Source: Pegoplata infirma
Taxonomy: Eukaryota; Arthropoda; Insecta; Diptera; Anthomyiidae
Assembly (NCBI GenBank): GCA_963921195.1
Contig: OY992536.1
Span: 229,250,023 to 229,314,022, forward strand
DNA length: 64,000 nt
Direction: 5' to 3'
Part shown: one piece after another, positions 1 to 11,340 of the stretch
Numbering within the stretch: the first letter of the stretch is position 1
Layout of the letters: every line of letters starts with the position of its first letter
Translations under genes and position numbers: made by a program
Notes under the pieces: model-generated
Seen by the model: only the letters and a program-made list of their open reading frames with translations
What the model was told of the DNA's origin: nothing
Databases searched by the model: none

Positions 1-59
1 AAATATTGAGTGAAAAAGAAAAATTGTTCGTAAAAAAATGTAATTTCATGTCGTATCCC

Positions 60-684
60 ATTCCAATTCGTTCCCTGTGGGTGTGGGGAGAAGAGATCGA
101 GAGGATTTGAGTTTTTATCGATTTAATTCGTACTTATGTCAGACATGAAAGATATAGGTAAATAAAGTGGGGTAGATATGATAAGGACGTGGTATCAAAG
201 GGTGGAATGGTTTGGGGGGGGGGGGGGGTTGATTAATGTTGTTATCCATAAAATCTTATTTTTTTACCGAAAGTAAAATATATGTGGCAATAGAGAATTG
301 TGGATATGGTAAGGACGTATCAGAGAAAGGTGTTGAAGGTTAAGGGTTTTACTCGACCAAAATCGGATTTTTTTTCATCGACCCTCCTTTGATTCAATGT
401 TATAATCACATCACGTTCGATACAAAAAACCAATTTAAATAGATAAAAACATAAATCTAAATGACCCCCACCGATACCATGTACTTACTGTATTCACCAC
501 CCTCCGCTGCCACATCTTTAACGCTTGGTGAAAAAAAAACACGATTTTAGTTGATTAAAAACAAAATCCCGTTTCCCCCTCATCCCCCTTTGATACAACG
601 TCCTTACCATAACCACAGTTTTCTCTTGCGATATATCTTACATTGTCGGTAAAAAAAACAGTTTTGCATTGATTTAAACAGTAA
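60..684. repeat. Diverged repeat block with units in both orientations
   Basis: Short degenerate units recur, built around words like GGACGT..TATCAAAGGG and the complement CCCTTTGATACAACGTCC, with TTTTTATCGA and AAAGATAT nearby. Units at about 90-350 read in one direction and units at about 420-660 in the other. The same unit resumes at 1419-1606 after the MITE at 685-1418, so that MITE landed inside the block. A run of 15 G sits at 214-228. No coding potential was seen. The unit length of roughly 140 bp is an eye estimate. Confidence 0.4.
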
Positions 685-1418
685 CCCAGCAAAACTTTGG
701 TAATGGGTAGTGATTATATAACACATTACCAGGTAATGTATATACCTTATTTGTAGCATTATTTTAGGATGTCTTACCAAAAATTTGTTCCACAACGTAT
801 TATTTTAAAGTGAAAAATAATGCATTACTAATAATTTGCTACGTAATGCATGATTATTAGAAAAAATGTATTTCATATTTATTATTTCTAAACATTAAAT
901 CATGGATGACTTATATTTGGTTACATTATGTATTATTTGAAAGTTTGAAATAATGCATTATTTATAATTAAATGCATAATGCATTACAATAACATAAAAA
1001 ATAATTATTTTATAAAAAAATGCATAAGTTTAAACTAGAGATGGCCTCACGACAAGAAATTTCTAACGACACACACTCATGAGCATATTTTATCTACTTA
1101 CACTCACTTACAATCACGTGAGTAAATTTAATACAAAATTACTTTTTCACTACTCGTAACACCTTATATATTACGTTCTGGTATGTTATATTATATACCT
1201 TACTCGTAACCTATAAAATATCATATATTTTACACCTTACTCGTATTCTTCGTTATAAATTTATGACTTATTTTATACCTTACTGGTATTCTTTGTGATA
1301 ATGTGGATGCATTACTTTGAGTCTCATCGCCTGTTAAAATCATCAATGCTGCAATGTATAAAATAAGAGATCCTATACCTTATTTTATACCTTATTTGGT
1401 AATCTAAGTTTTGCTGGG
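685..1418 (+). mobile_element. 734-bp MITE with 13-bp TIRs, copy 1 (complete)
   Basis: The element starts CCCAGCAAAACTT (685-697) and ends with the exact inverse AAGTTTTGCTGGG (1406-1418). AA lies on both sides, so a 2-bp target duplication is possible. The interior is AT-rich with many TAATGCATTA-like words and no ORF that looks real. Two further copies lie at 61250 and 63470 in the same orientation and are nearly identical over hundreds of bases, so the family moved recently. A shorter relative with the same end lies at 18569-18810. The transposase source is unknown. Confidence 0.8.
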
Positions 1419-1606
1419 AATCAGCTAGATCCCCATTTCCCTTCCACACTTCGAAACCACGTCATAACCATATCAGCCCCAATCTCTTGACCCATATCTT
1501 TAATGTTTGACATAAAAAGTACGAATTATGTCGATAAAAACCCAAATCCTCTCGATCCCCACTTAACCCCCTTTCGATACTACGTCCTTCCCATATCCAC
1601 ACCACT
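1419..1606. repeat. Continuation of the diverged repeat block
   Basis: Contains CCCCCTTTCGATACTACGTCC and AATGTTTGACATAAAAAGTA, matching units at 90-205 (inverted) and 540-620 (direct). It is the far side of the block split by the MITE at 685-1418. Confidence 0.4.
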
Positions 1607-1614
1607 CTCTTGAC

Positions 1615-2332
1615 CAGTGTTCGAATAAAAACAGTACGTTATATAACGTACGGGTTTTTCCAAAGAACACATTCACTAAAATTTTTTTTTAGTGATTGTG
1701 TTCGTGTACGCAAACAGAATACCGAACGTTATGCTTGAGAATTGACGAACTCAAACTTTACGATAATGTACTGCACTATAAACAGAAACGCTACTTCGTA
1801 GTGGTTGTGTGTTTTTGAAAAAATCACAAACAAAATAAAGAACTTTTAGTGTACTGTTTCCGTATTTAGCAGATTTTTGTTTTAAACTTAAAATGGCGAT
1901 ATCTCGAAAACTAAGCAATATAGAGTAAAACGAAGTCCATAGAGCAAAACGAAGTCCACACAAGTGAAGTGGCCCGGCGATACTATGGAGATTCTAAGAA
2001 CCAAAAATATGCTCCGATTTGCTCTATCTTGCTTAGTTTTCGAGATATCGCCATTTTAAGTTTTTGAAAAAATCTGCTAAGTACGCAAACAGTACACTAA
2101 AAGTACTTTATTTTGTTTGCGTGCATATCACAGTACATAATCGTAAAGATTGTGTTCGTCAAGTCGCAAGCATAACGTTCGGTATTCTGTTTGCGTACAC
2201 GAACACAACCACTTCAAATAATTTTTAGTGTTTTTGTATTTCTTGTTGGGAATGTGTTTGCGTATTTCCATCGGCATAGTTCAGTACAGAACACTAACGT
2301 ACCGTTCGTTAGTATTTTTTTTTCGAACCCTG
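1615..2332. mobile_element. hAT-like fold-back element with perfect 8-bp TSD
   Basis: The element begins CAGTGTTCGAA and ends TTCGAACCCTG. It is flanked by exact copies of CTCTTGAC at 1607-1614 and 2333-2340. An 8-bp duplication and CAG...CTG ends fit the hAT superfamily. The whole 718 bp is an imperfect palindrome with arms of about 350 bp meeting near 1970; words such as ATAACGTTCGGTATTCTGTTTG appear inverted in the two arms. There is no transposase ORF, so it is non-autonomous. The small ORF at 1751-1963 is a product of the repeat. Confidence 0.85.
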
Positions 2333-2997
2333 CTCTTGACAAATATATTTTAATTTAGCATCAGAATCCACATATTTGAAGAAAAATTTCACCCGGAAGA
2401 TGTGGACCGATTTAAAAAAACAATTTAGAAAGTTATAGTCGGTCAAGACCGAACATATAATACCCACACTCAAAAAATTTCATAGGTAAAATGAACGAAA
2501 TACTTCGTACATTGTACGAAATATTTCGTGGTTTTGCCGGAACGAAATATTTCGTAATATTTACCTATGGCATTTCGTAAATATTACGAAGTTTTTTTTA
2601 GTGATATTTACGAAATAAATACGAAAATATTTCGTAAATTTACGAAATATTTAGTATAACTACGAAATATTTCGTAAAAATACTAAATATTTTCGTACAT
2701 ATTACGAAGTTTGTTTTTTGTAAATACGAATTATGTTTATTTTTACGAAAATATTTCGTATAACTACGAAATATTATGTATAATTACGAAATATTTCGTA
2801 AAAATACAAAATATTTTTGTACATGTTACGAAGTTTTTTTTTGTAAATACGAATTATGTTTAGTTTAACGAAAATATTTCGTAAAGTTACGAAATATTTT
2901 GTATAAATACGAAATATTTTGTATAATTACGAAATATTTCGAAATAAAACGAAATTTTGTATTTTTACGAAATTTAAGGTATTCTTAAAAATTAACA

Positions 2998-3454
2998 GCC
3001 GTATTCAAAATGAAGTTTTAGACACGGTTTGTTCACCCTGAACATCGAGTTCGTAACTAAAATGTTTTTAAGGCTTGTTCACTGTTTGTTCAAGAGTCTA
3101 TTCAAAATGATTTTAGTTAAGTCTGCTTAACAAAAAGTTGACCATCCCTGTTTTAGTAAATCACATAAAAAAAAAAAAATTATGAAAAACCCCAAAAAAA
3201 TATATTAATTTTTTACTAAAAATGGCTTTAAGTAAAAAAGCAAGTTGTGGAAATTGTTTTTAATAAAAGCGAGAGTTTTAAAATAACTTAAACTCTTTGG
3301 CATTTATTTTGTTGTTGACATTTTACAAAATCAATATGGCGCCAGTTAGGCAAGAGATGTTCAGCGTATGTTCATAGTTTAAGAAAATGTGTTTTGAATA
3401 AGAAATCCTTAAACTGTATCTAGACAGTGTTTAGAATTTCATTTTGAATACGGC
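2998..3454. mobile_element. MITE with GCCGTATTCAAAATGAA ends
   Basis: GCCGTATTCAAAATGAA at 2998 reappears inverted as TTCATTTTGAATACGGC ending at 3454, giving a 457-bp element nested in the larger TIR element. The interior repeats GTTCA and TTTAGTTAA words. No convincing target duplication was found and the superfamily is unknown. Confidence 0.65.
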
Positions 3455-3487
3455 CGTAAAAGATTATGTAGTATGTACACACATTTA

Positions 3488-3710
3488 GGGGCCTGTCACA
3501 GACTCAATTCCGTTCGGAAGTGGAATAAGTGGTTTACCCGTAAAACGCAAAGCGAATATTTTTTTTCGGAATGAAACCACTTTTGTACAATTCAATTCCA
3601 CTTTGATTTTTGAAAGTGATTTCATTCCGAAAAAAATAATATTTCTTTTGCGTTTTATGAGTAAACCACTTTTTTCAAATGCGAACGGAATTGAGTCTGT
3701 GACATGCCCC
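3488..3710. mobile_element. PIF/Harbinger-like hairpin MITE, TTA target duplication
   Basis: The ends GGGGCCTGTCACAGACTCAA and the near inverse TTGAGTCTGTGACATGCCCC give a long hairpin of 223 bp. TTA flanks both sides (3485-3487 and 3711-3713), as expected for PIF/Harbinger elements, which duplicate 3 bp and often start with GG-rich ends. Most of the element folds on itself. The short ORF at 3603-3791 is a product of one arm. Confidence 0.75.
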
Positions 3711-3806
3711 TTAGTTTATGGTACGATATATTTGTTTTGTATTTGTATGCAAAATTATTTGTATTTTTATGTACGACATTTTTTTGTTTAAATTGTATCA
3801 TCTTAT

Positions 3807-4001
3807 GGGACATGTCATTGAGTACATTCCGTCCGGAAGTGGGATCGAATATTTTTTAAAAACGTAAAACAAAATATTTTGTCGGAATCAAAACACTTCC
3901 AAATATTCACTGTAATTTAAAGTGTTTTCTTTACGAAAAAAATAGTTCCCGAGCAAACATTCAATTTCATTTCTAAACGGAATTGACTCGGTGACATGCC
4001 C
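3807..4001. mobile_element. Diverged second copy of the Harbinger-like hairpin MITE
   Basis: Begins GGGACATGTCATTGAGTACA and ends ACTCGGTGACATGCCC, with an internal layout matching the element at 3488-3710 (GGAAGTGG, AAAACGTAAAAC and CGGAAT words). It is older by divergence, and the target duplication is no longer clear. Confidence 0.65.
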
Positions 4002-4439
4002 GTATAACTTTTCACTAATGTCGCACCACCTAACAGACTGCATTGAAAAATATATCTTGGGTGATTTGACTTTGTGTTATGCTGAAAATAATTTAAAATT
4101 AGAAACCGTAAACAAAAATTAAAAACAGAAGGAACAAATTTTTGTTACTCCATTTTTTTAATTGTTAAATCTGTTAAATCTAGTAATTCAGATAAATAAA
4201 TCAAACCCCTAGAAATATTTTGTTAAATTACGAAATATTTCGTTAAGATACGAAGTATTTCGTATTTTTTTGGCTACGAAATGTACTTCGTAAAATAAAC
4301 GAAATTTGTATTTTTACGAAATTCCAAGTTTTCGTAAAATTACAAAAATTTCGTAATATGTACAAAAATTTCGTAATATGTACGAAAAAAATTTTACGAA
4401 ATAATACTTCGTATTTTTATGCATGAAATTTTTTGAGTG

Positions 4440-5000
4440 CAACATCAGAGTTTCCTGGAAAATGGATCCCAAATTTAAACATGGACCGATTGGATCTATC
4501 TTTTGTCAAATCTTAAAAAAGTGTAAAAAACACCCACAAAACAAATTATAGTCAAATAGGCTTTTATTTGTTGCCAATAAACCGATTTAACTAAATATCG
4601 GGCGAAATATGGGGCCTGATTCCAAAAATGGTCCGATTATAATCAGATTTGATAAGGTTATTTAAGTAAACGTTAAACACACACAAATAAAATTTTAATT
4701 ATTTTTTTGTATGGGGGCTACAAGAAGAACTGATCCGATTAATTTCAAATTTGTAATGGTGATTTGTGAATACATTTATCTGCTAAATTTCGAAATAATA
4801 TATATTTTAATACGGCTATAATAGTCATTTGAGCCAAAATCAAAGGGGACCTCTGTATGTGGGCTATGTCTAAATATGGACCGATTTTTTCCAATTTCAA
4901 TAGGCTTCTGCCTTGGGCCAATAGAAGGTTAATTTTTAAATTTCAGAAATTTAGATGGACAGAGGGACGGACATAGCTAAATCGACTCAAAAAGTGATTC
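4440..5000 (-). repeat. Decayed dipteran dispersed repeat fragment (mini-me-like)
   Basis: Contains TGGATCCCAAATTTAAACAT, TATGGGGGCTACAAGAAGAA, 'ATTTGAGCCAAAATCAAAG' and a short GGACAGAGGGACGGACATAG remnant of the GTCY tract. The same order of words occurs at 23140-23800 and 33946-34460. It is not coding. Confidence 0.5.
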
Positions 5001-5610
5001 TGAAATTTGTAAAAAATTGCAGTTTCTCCTACGTTCAAGAATTAAAAAAAAGTCTATAAATTATTTTCCCTCGACCATTTCGTAAAGTTTGAGACAGTCT
5101 TTAATTTGAGCAAAATTTTCACAACTCTAAAGTTTGATTGAAGAGCTCCATGGGTCAGAATGTTCTAACTTAGATCAAGTTAAGTTTAAATGAAAGTTTG
5201 TCTCAAGCTCTATAAAATAGTTAGTGGAAAAAATTTTGAGTTTTTTTTAATTTTTTAAACGTAGGAAAAAAACCATCGTTTGTAGAAATTTTTTAAAAAA
5301 TTCAAAAATCCAAAACTTTGTCTCAAATAAAGTTTAAATGACAGACTGTTTTAAGCTCTATGAAAGGGTCAAGGGAAAGTTATTTTGTAATTTTTTTAAA
5401 CAAATTTCCTAAACGTAGGAAAGACGCCATTTTTGCAAATTTCAAATAGCGATCTCTTGAAACCGTTCGACGGATTTTATTTATTTTTTTTTGATATTCG
5501 TGTTCAGCGCATCAAAATTAATAAGCATGATGTGTCTCAAGACATATTTAAAGAAAAACATTTTAAAAATCCAAAACTTTGATTGCCGGGTGCCACGGGT
5601 TAAAAAGTTT
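5001..5610. repeat. Short tandem block around CCTAAACGTAGGAAA
   Basis: Three or so diverged units carry CGTAGGAAA, AAGTTTAAATGA(C/A)AG and CTCTATGAAA in the same order, with a unit length of roughly 180 bp by eye. No gene was seen. Confidence 0.35.
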
Positions 5611-5618
5611 TGGGCCTA

Positions 5619-6702
5619 CACTGAAAAAAAAAGACAAAACTAAATTTGAGGAAAAAATGTCTTTGAAAATTTATCATGAATTTTCCTAAAATTTAGTTAA
5701 ATTTAACTTAAAAATGAGAAATTTTCTTAATTATGAGGAAAAAATTTTAGTTCATTTACTTATAATTAGTTCATAGTTTTCTTTAAATGGATTTTTTTAA
5801 TATAAGGAAAAAAATTCTTACTGCCAAAGAAATTTTCCACAAATCTAAGAATCGTATCTTTTTTTTTAAGACATATTTCTTAAAAAAAAATTTAGTTCAA
5901 GTTTAGTTAAAATTTACTAAAAAAACATCATCGTATTTCTCTTCTTTGAATTGAGGAAGTGTACTTCTTAGAATTTAGTTAATAACTTCTGAGAATTTAG
6001 TAAATAACTTCTTAGAATTTAGTTAAAAATTCAAAATGGCGATATCTCGAAAACTAAGCGAGATAGAGCGAAACGGATGAAATTTTCAAAAGAAAGACTA
6101 TAAAGAAAAATATGGAATAGCCTAGTTCTGCATATCTGTCGGGGTCTCAAGACCCTAATTTTAGATCTTAAATTTGAAATTCCCGAGATTTTATATATGC
6201 ACATATCTCGGTAAATACTGCCAACACGAGAAAAGGTCCAACGGCATTTTTGTAGCTCTTGACTCGTAGAATACTTTCGCAAAATACCCGAAAGCCCTCC
6301 GATTAATAGTTTTTGAGTTATCCGGTTTTAAGATTCTCAAGACCCTATCAGGCCCCTTATTACCGTATCTCAAAAACTAAGCAAGTTAGAGCGAAACGGA
6401 ACGGACCCAAGTTTTGGTTCAAAATCTATGGGGACCCTTAAAGGACCCAACGGGGTCTCGAGTTAAATGGGGTCCGAACCCATGGGTCCAGGGTCTAGAA
6501 CCAATCTATTTCTAAAATGTGAAGTATAATTTTTCCCATTTTCTAGTTAAAATTGGCTTAAAATTAAATAACTTTGTTTTCCTTATTTTTGGGAAAATTA
6601 TGAACTAAAACCAAGAAAAAAAATCTTTGGAGCCAAATCATTCCCTCTTTTTCTCAAAATTGAGTTAAATTTCCCAGATTTTAGTTCACTTTTTTTTGAG
6701 TG
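5619..6702. mobile_element. 1.08-kb TA-flanked MITE
   Basis: The ends are CACTGAAAAAAAAAGAC at 5619 and CACTTTTTTTTGAGTG ending at 6702, and TA lies on both sides (5617-5618, 6703-6704). The interior is full of TTTAGTTAAA and GAGGAAAA words. The middle (about 6030-6480) carries AAATGGCGATATCTCGAAAA, which also occurs inside the hAT-like fold-back near 1900 and 2040, so a piece was shared or inserted. It is probably a Tc1/mariner-type non-autonomous element. ORFs at 6031-6373 are chance. Confidence 0.65.
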
Positions 6703-6719
6703 TAGGAGAAAAATACAAA

Positions 6720-7245
6720 AAATGCCAGTTTAGGCACCCATGGGATATTAGAGCGGGGGGGGGGGGGGGACTTTAGAAAAATGACATTTTGTATGGGAGC
6801 CATCTTAGAGAGTGGATATAGGGCGTAAGATTGTTTGGAAAAAATTTTGAGGGGTAAAAATTAATAGATCGGTCTCACTTTGGACCACTCTAACAGGCAC
6901 CACGGGAGCAAAAGGAGCTGATTTCATAAAACAAATTAGTACAAAAATAAAAAAAAAATACGTATTCGGGCGGCTTAAGGGTTTAAGATAGATAGGAGGT
7001 ATCTTCTGACAAAATGTTGGGGTAGAATATATATTGAGGGTCGGCTACATTTGACCATTGGGACAGTTAATGCGGTAGTAGTAGTTTTACACAAAATGTA
7101 ATCTTTGTATGGGAGCCCCCTTAGGGAGTAGAGACAGTGCAAAGGTATGTTTGAAAAAATCGTTAGGGCTAAAAAATTAATGGGGGTCGGTTTTACACTT
7201 TATCCATCTAGGGGTAACTGCGGGCTTTAGAGCTTTGTTGTAGAG
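6720..7245 (+). repeat. Tandem units of a ~157-bp repeat
   Basis: About three diverged units contain TTTTGTATGGGAGCC, AGGGCGTAAGATTGTTTG, TTAATAGATCGGTCTCACTT and TTGGACCA. The same repeat occurs inverted at 50980-51410. A 15-G run lies at 6755-6769. It is not coding. Confidence 0.5.
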
Positions 7246-9049
7246 CTTTTTGTGGATTTGCTAAGTCAAATACTACAATTTTTATGTTACAGAGTGGATT
7301 TAAATTGCGTTGGTATATTTCCAAGAGTTGTTCAGTATTGTTATTCTTTTCGTAGGTTTGTAATATAAAACTTATTTAAAAATAGTTTTTATCCTTCTAT
7401 TTACAGTATCTAAATTTAGAGAAAATTTATTTTTAGAAAAAAAAATATCCCATAACTTCTTCTGTTTTTCTCAAAAACATAAATAAGTCAAGGTTCTTTG
7501 CAGTATTAAAAGCAATTCTCAGCAACACTTCTAAGTAACTATCATTAACAATAAACTTCAACACCGCCACCACAATGGACCTCATCAACAAACAAGTGTC
7601 ATATATACCAGTAACTATACTACATATATTTATTCCAAAGAATCTATAAGATGCTGAAAATATTTAGGCTTTTGCGTGCGTGTCTCGCTGCAGTCCATTT
7701 AAAGAATTTTCATTACTCCATGCAGGTCTGTTAAGGGACCTTCGTATAACAGACACATACCAAAGTATATTTGTATGTGCTAAAAAATTGATTTCAAAAA
7801 GAAAACAAAATTAATATTCAAGGCTACTTCCATACATGATCTTTCATTACTCTTTTTTTTTTGCATTTTTTTTTTTTCATGAACCATAAAAATGTTTGTA
7901 ATATAACTTTGTATAGTTCTTGCAGCTTCTTTAAGTTAATTTTTTCATTTTATTTGAGTGACCAATTAAAAATGTAATTTGTAAGACGGTTTCTTCGTTA
8001 ATGTCTGTTAATAGGCTTCTAGTTTGTTTTTGGTATTCCTAAAGTAATTTTCTTAAACATTTATATGTTCTACTGCTTCCTTAGCTACTTTTTAAGATAG
8101 TGGTATCAAAAAAAAAACTAAGAAAAATTATTTTTCAGCACCCAACTTCATTAAACACATTTCTTGATAATGCATATGAACTGTGTAACATAGACTATAA
8201 TGCTGCTCAGTTCATATGCATCATGGAGGTGCTTCCCAACCTTTTTTGAATGACAACCTTGGTATATTTCCTCACAACAATGTGCACAAGGCAACATATT
8301 TGTTCCTTGATCATATAACCCAAAACCAGATCAAGCATTTTGCGATAAGCAGGATATGGAGAGGGTCACTGCAGGGCGTTAAGAACCTGATGATTTCTTA
8401 AGTCCGACTTAAGTTAAAAGTTATAAAACGTAAACCGGCCCTCAGCAGAATAAGATTCGATCTAAAAAAATGAAGCAACCAGAAGGTCTCTGCTCAGTTT
8501 TCCAACGCTTTGAGGAACAGAGCAGATCTTCTTCCAATTTACCCACAGCAAAATATATGTTTAGCCTGCTGGTTCTTTCGACATTGCGTCAGACACTTGT
8601 GGTCTGATTATATGCCTGTCGGCACTTGGGAGCATTTTTTCACTGTCTCCATTGCAAAGCCAATAGAAGTGTTTTGTGTGCAGAGTCAACTTGAGTGTTT
8701 CAGCTTAAGCGTGGCGTCATCATAGATAACGGGATCTCCTGTTATTCTTTTTTGTTTTACCATATTTGAGAAAACTAGTAAAAAATAAAATTAATTGTGA
8801 ATGGAGTCTTAATCCTGGTATTGTAGACTGCGAAATAATTCTACTATCCATCACACTTGCTGAAGGGGATGAAGTAGTAATCTCAAATCATTATGACCAA
8901 ATAAAAAATAAAAAATACCTCCCGAAATTTTGAAAATAGACATCACGCTTACAACAAAGTAACTAGAACCCTTAATTTCAAATTTGCAAGATTGCTCCAA
9001 CTAGAGGGCTATAGACTTCAAATTTGTATTTGACACGCAACAACACAAT
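7246..9049. other. No recognised gene or element
   Basis: AT-rich sequence with poly-T runs near 7850-7880. Two small ORFs at 8216-8401 and 8510-8725 have no recognisable motif, no splice context and no codon bias I can see. I see nothing assignable. Confidence 0.4.
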
Positions 9050-10325
9050 GCAATTTCAGAAGCTCCAAGATGCAAAGGAGTTCCAGAGAAGATAATTAAA
9101 CTCATAAAGGAGTTCTACAACAGCATGTCGAATAAAGGTTCTAAACGTCTTTGGTCGACGATAAAGAACGTTTCCAATCCCTAAAGATCCACTCTGACTT
9201 TCGAGAGTGGCACGCCACTTTACTTCCAAAGGTGCAGCCTTAAACCGACGTTTTGTTGAGCATCCGACCAGACCCATTAGGGACCATCGAGTCATCTGAA
9301 GAAAGATTATGGAAGCGACAGCCTACACGGTCAACCACATGAAGCTTTTGCAAGACCTTTATGACTCTTCGCTTCTAAACGCTTACAAACGATGGTTGGC
9401 AAACTACATGGCTGGGAGTCCAAATGTAAAATTATGAAGTTCTAGGTCGGCGTTCAACATAGTTCACATTAAGGTGAAATAAATAGAATGTGCCACAGGG
9501 CGGGATTCTTTCCCTCATCCTGTTCAACTCTTAGATCTCCAAAATCCAGACCCCAACACCAGGGCTGAAACTTATACCTTATGCCGATGACTGCACAATT
9601 TTGTGCACATGGCAGGGATATCGAAGTCCTGGAGGAATACACTCTTCACCACTAAAGAGGTTATCAGGGAGCTTAATATCCACATAAGTGAACAGAGAGT
9701 TCCCACAGTAAAAAGCCTTAAGATTTTTAATAGCCTCTTTATGTTTGCCAGGCACGCTGAGAAGAGACCAGGCGAGTGAAAGGGAAGCACTCCATTTTGA
9801 AAGCGCTAACGGCTACCAGCTGGGGCAAAGATAAGGAGACAATCTTGACAACGTACAAAACCATAGGTCGTCCCTTTATCGACTATGCCGCTTTCTATTA
9901 GCGATACACAGTGGAGAAAACTCCAAACGGCGCAGAACACGGCCTTTAGAGTGGTGACAGGGTGTCATTCAATGGCATCTCAATACCACCTACATGAGGA
10001 GATCAAAATTCTGCCAGTTCGGAGACATTGCTGCCTACTTACGTGTCATTGCTGCATACTTACGTGTACGTAGCACCGGAGGTGAGAAGGTGAGGTCTGA
10101 CCTACGTTCCCAGAAATCGGTCGTAGGTCACCTTACCAATCATGTAGAGAGTGGCAACCTAGAGGAGACGCAGGCCCGTCTCCACTCCGAGTCCATAGAG
10201 AGAATGAGGGACAATATCGTACTAGGTGACCCTATTTCCGACATTCTCCTCAATCAGTTCAGGTTACTGTAGGGAGCTGAATAGTTACCTGGCCAGAGTT
10301 AACTCTGACGTCTCGGATGTCCGAC
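9050..10325 (+). pseudogene. Decayed Jockey-like non-LTR retrotransposon fragment
   Basis: Pieces of a reverse transcriptase and its C-terminal part are readable across several frames. They include a PYADDCTIL active-site box near 9575-9600, a LTTYKTIGRPFIDYAAFY segment near 9845-9895, then SDTQWRKLQTAQNTAF and VTGCHSMAS near 9900-9980, and SDLRSQ..HLTNHV and ELNSYLARVNSD near 10090-10310. This order matches the downstream part of Jockey-group LINE ORF2 proteins as I know them. Many stops and frameshifts separate the pieces, so nothing is functional. It abuts an RTE-like remnant directly. The clade call comes from motif memory and could be another RNase H-lacking clade. Confidence 0.65.
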
Positions 10326-10327
10326 CT

Positions 10328-11340
10328 GTCATGGGGACTCCATGACAGATTAGATACAATCGACTATGCAGATGATGTCTGTCTTCTATCCCACCGCTTC
10401 TCTAGCATGCAATCCAAGATCCAAGCCTTTGACTTCAAAATTAATGTCAACAAAAGAAAATCAATGCGTATAGATTCATCATGCTTCACGAACTTCCAGC
10501 TTTCAAGCCAACCTATTAATGATGTTGAAAACCTTTGCTATCTGGGGAGTATAATTTCAAAAACTGGGGGCAGCAAGAAAGCTTTACAGAATAGACTTTG
10601 AAAAGCCAGACAAGCGTATGTCTCACTTAATAAATTCTGGAGATCACACCAAAGTCAAGATTTTTAAAAGCAACGTGTAATCGGTACTGTTATATGGCTA
10701 TAAAACATGGAATATATAACGTCAGGAAATGAGTATGCAAGCTTTAGTAAACCACTGTCTCAGGCGTACTCATAGAAAATTTTGCCCAGCCACTATATCA
10801 AATCAAGATTTGTGGAACCTACACACAGAAAACAAATTTGCCAATTGCCAACTGAAAGTCAGTTAATGTAACTAAAATTAGGTTGAATCACTCACATATA
10901 GGCTGTCGCAATTTAATATCGGTAGTTACAACTGAATAACGTTGATATAACTGACTTTTAGTTGAAGCAATCATAAAATATATTAGTCACAGCATATTTA
11001 AAGAGCAACAACCAAATTTGGAGTTGCTTCAACTGAAAAATTCAGTTGGCAATTTATTTTTTTGTGTGTAGCTAATCAAGTTCCTTTCCGTATGAATATA
11101 CATACGTTCACTTAAATTTAGTTGGCTAGGACAAACGATGAAAAATTTAGCGAACGAGATTACTCGTCAGTCTGTTGAATATAACCCTCAAGGTTCTAGA
11201 AGACCTGGTAGACCTGCAAATACTTAGAGATAACAATGGAGAACGAATTGCATGAGCATGGTGCATCCTGCAGTGAATTAAAATTGAATACGATGGAAAA
11301 CATTTGTTGCGGACCTATGTTCCGCAGGGAATTAAACGAT
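10328..11340 (+). pseudogene. Decayed RTE-like LINE, 3' half of RT, split by a MITE
   Basis: One clean segment (10317-10601) carries IDYADDVCLLSHRFSSMQSK, the catalytic YADD box plus downstream RT palm and thumb, then LCYLGSIISKTGG. Continuation in broken frames gives KARQAYVSLNKFW, DLWNLANQV (across the MITE at 10822-11068) and a terminal MENELHEHGAS region near 11230. This is the usual C-terminal order of RTE-clade LINEs in insects (inference from memory). Stops and frameshifts are frequent. Removing the MITE and one TA restores the local reading DLWNLANQVP, which proves that the MITE inserted into the LINE. Confidence 0.7.
10822..11068. mobile_element. 247-bp MITE, copy 1, TA target duplication
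   Basis: Ends CACACAGAAAACAAATTT and the near inverse ATTTTTTTGTGTG, with TA at 10820-10821 and 11069-11070. Inserted in the RTE-like LINE. A second copy of exactly the same length lies at 12017-12263. Internal words AACTGAAA and TCAGTTGG are inverted at the two ends. Its TA duplication points to Tc1/mariner. Confidence 0.8.

Larger units (their letters stand above)
2467..4439. mobile_element. TIR element with ACGAAATATTTCGT arrays, carrying nested MITEs
   Basis: A perfect 17-bp terminal inverted repeat, CACTCAAAAAATTTCAT at 2467-2483 and its inverse at 4423-4439, frames the region. CA flanks both ends, perhaps a mutated TA. The inner flanks (about 2485-2990 and 4215-4420) are dense in the palindrome ACGAAATATTTCGT. 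The middle holds separate insertions at 2998-3454, 3488-3710 and 3807-4001. No coding region was seen. The end motif matches many other TA-flanked elements in this window, which suggests a Tc1/mariner-type family; that assignment is inference. Confidence 0.7.

Noticed and set aside
2485..2990. Palindromic ACGAAATATTTCGT cluster as a host regulatory element
   Set aside because: It is confined to the inside of a TIR element and continues at its other end, so transposon structure explains it.
8216..8725. Two ORFs of 61 and 71 codons
   Set aside because: No motif, no conserved splice sites and no similarity that I recognise; length expected by chance.
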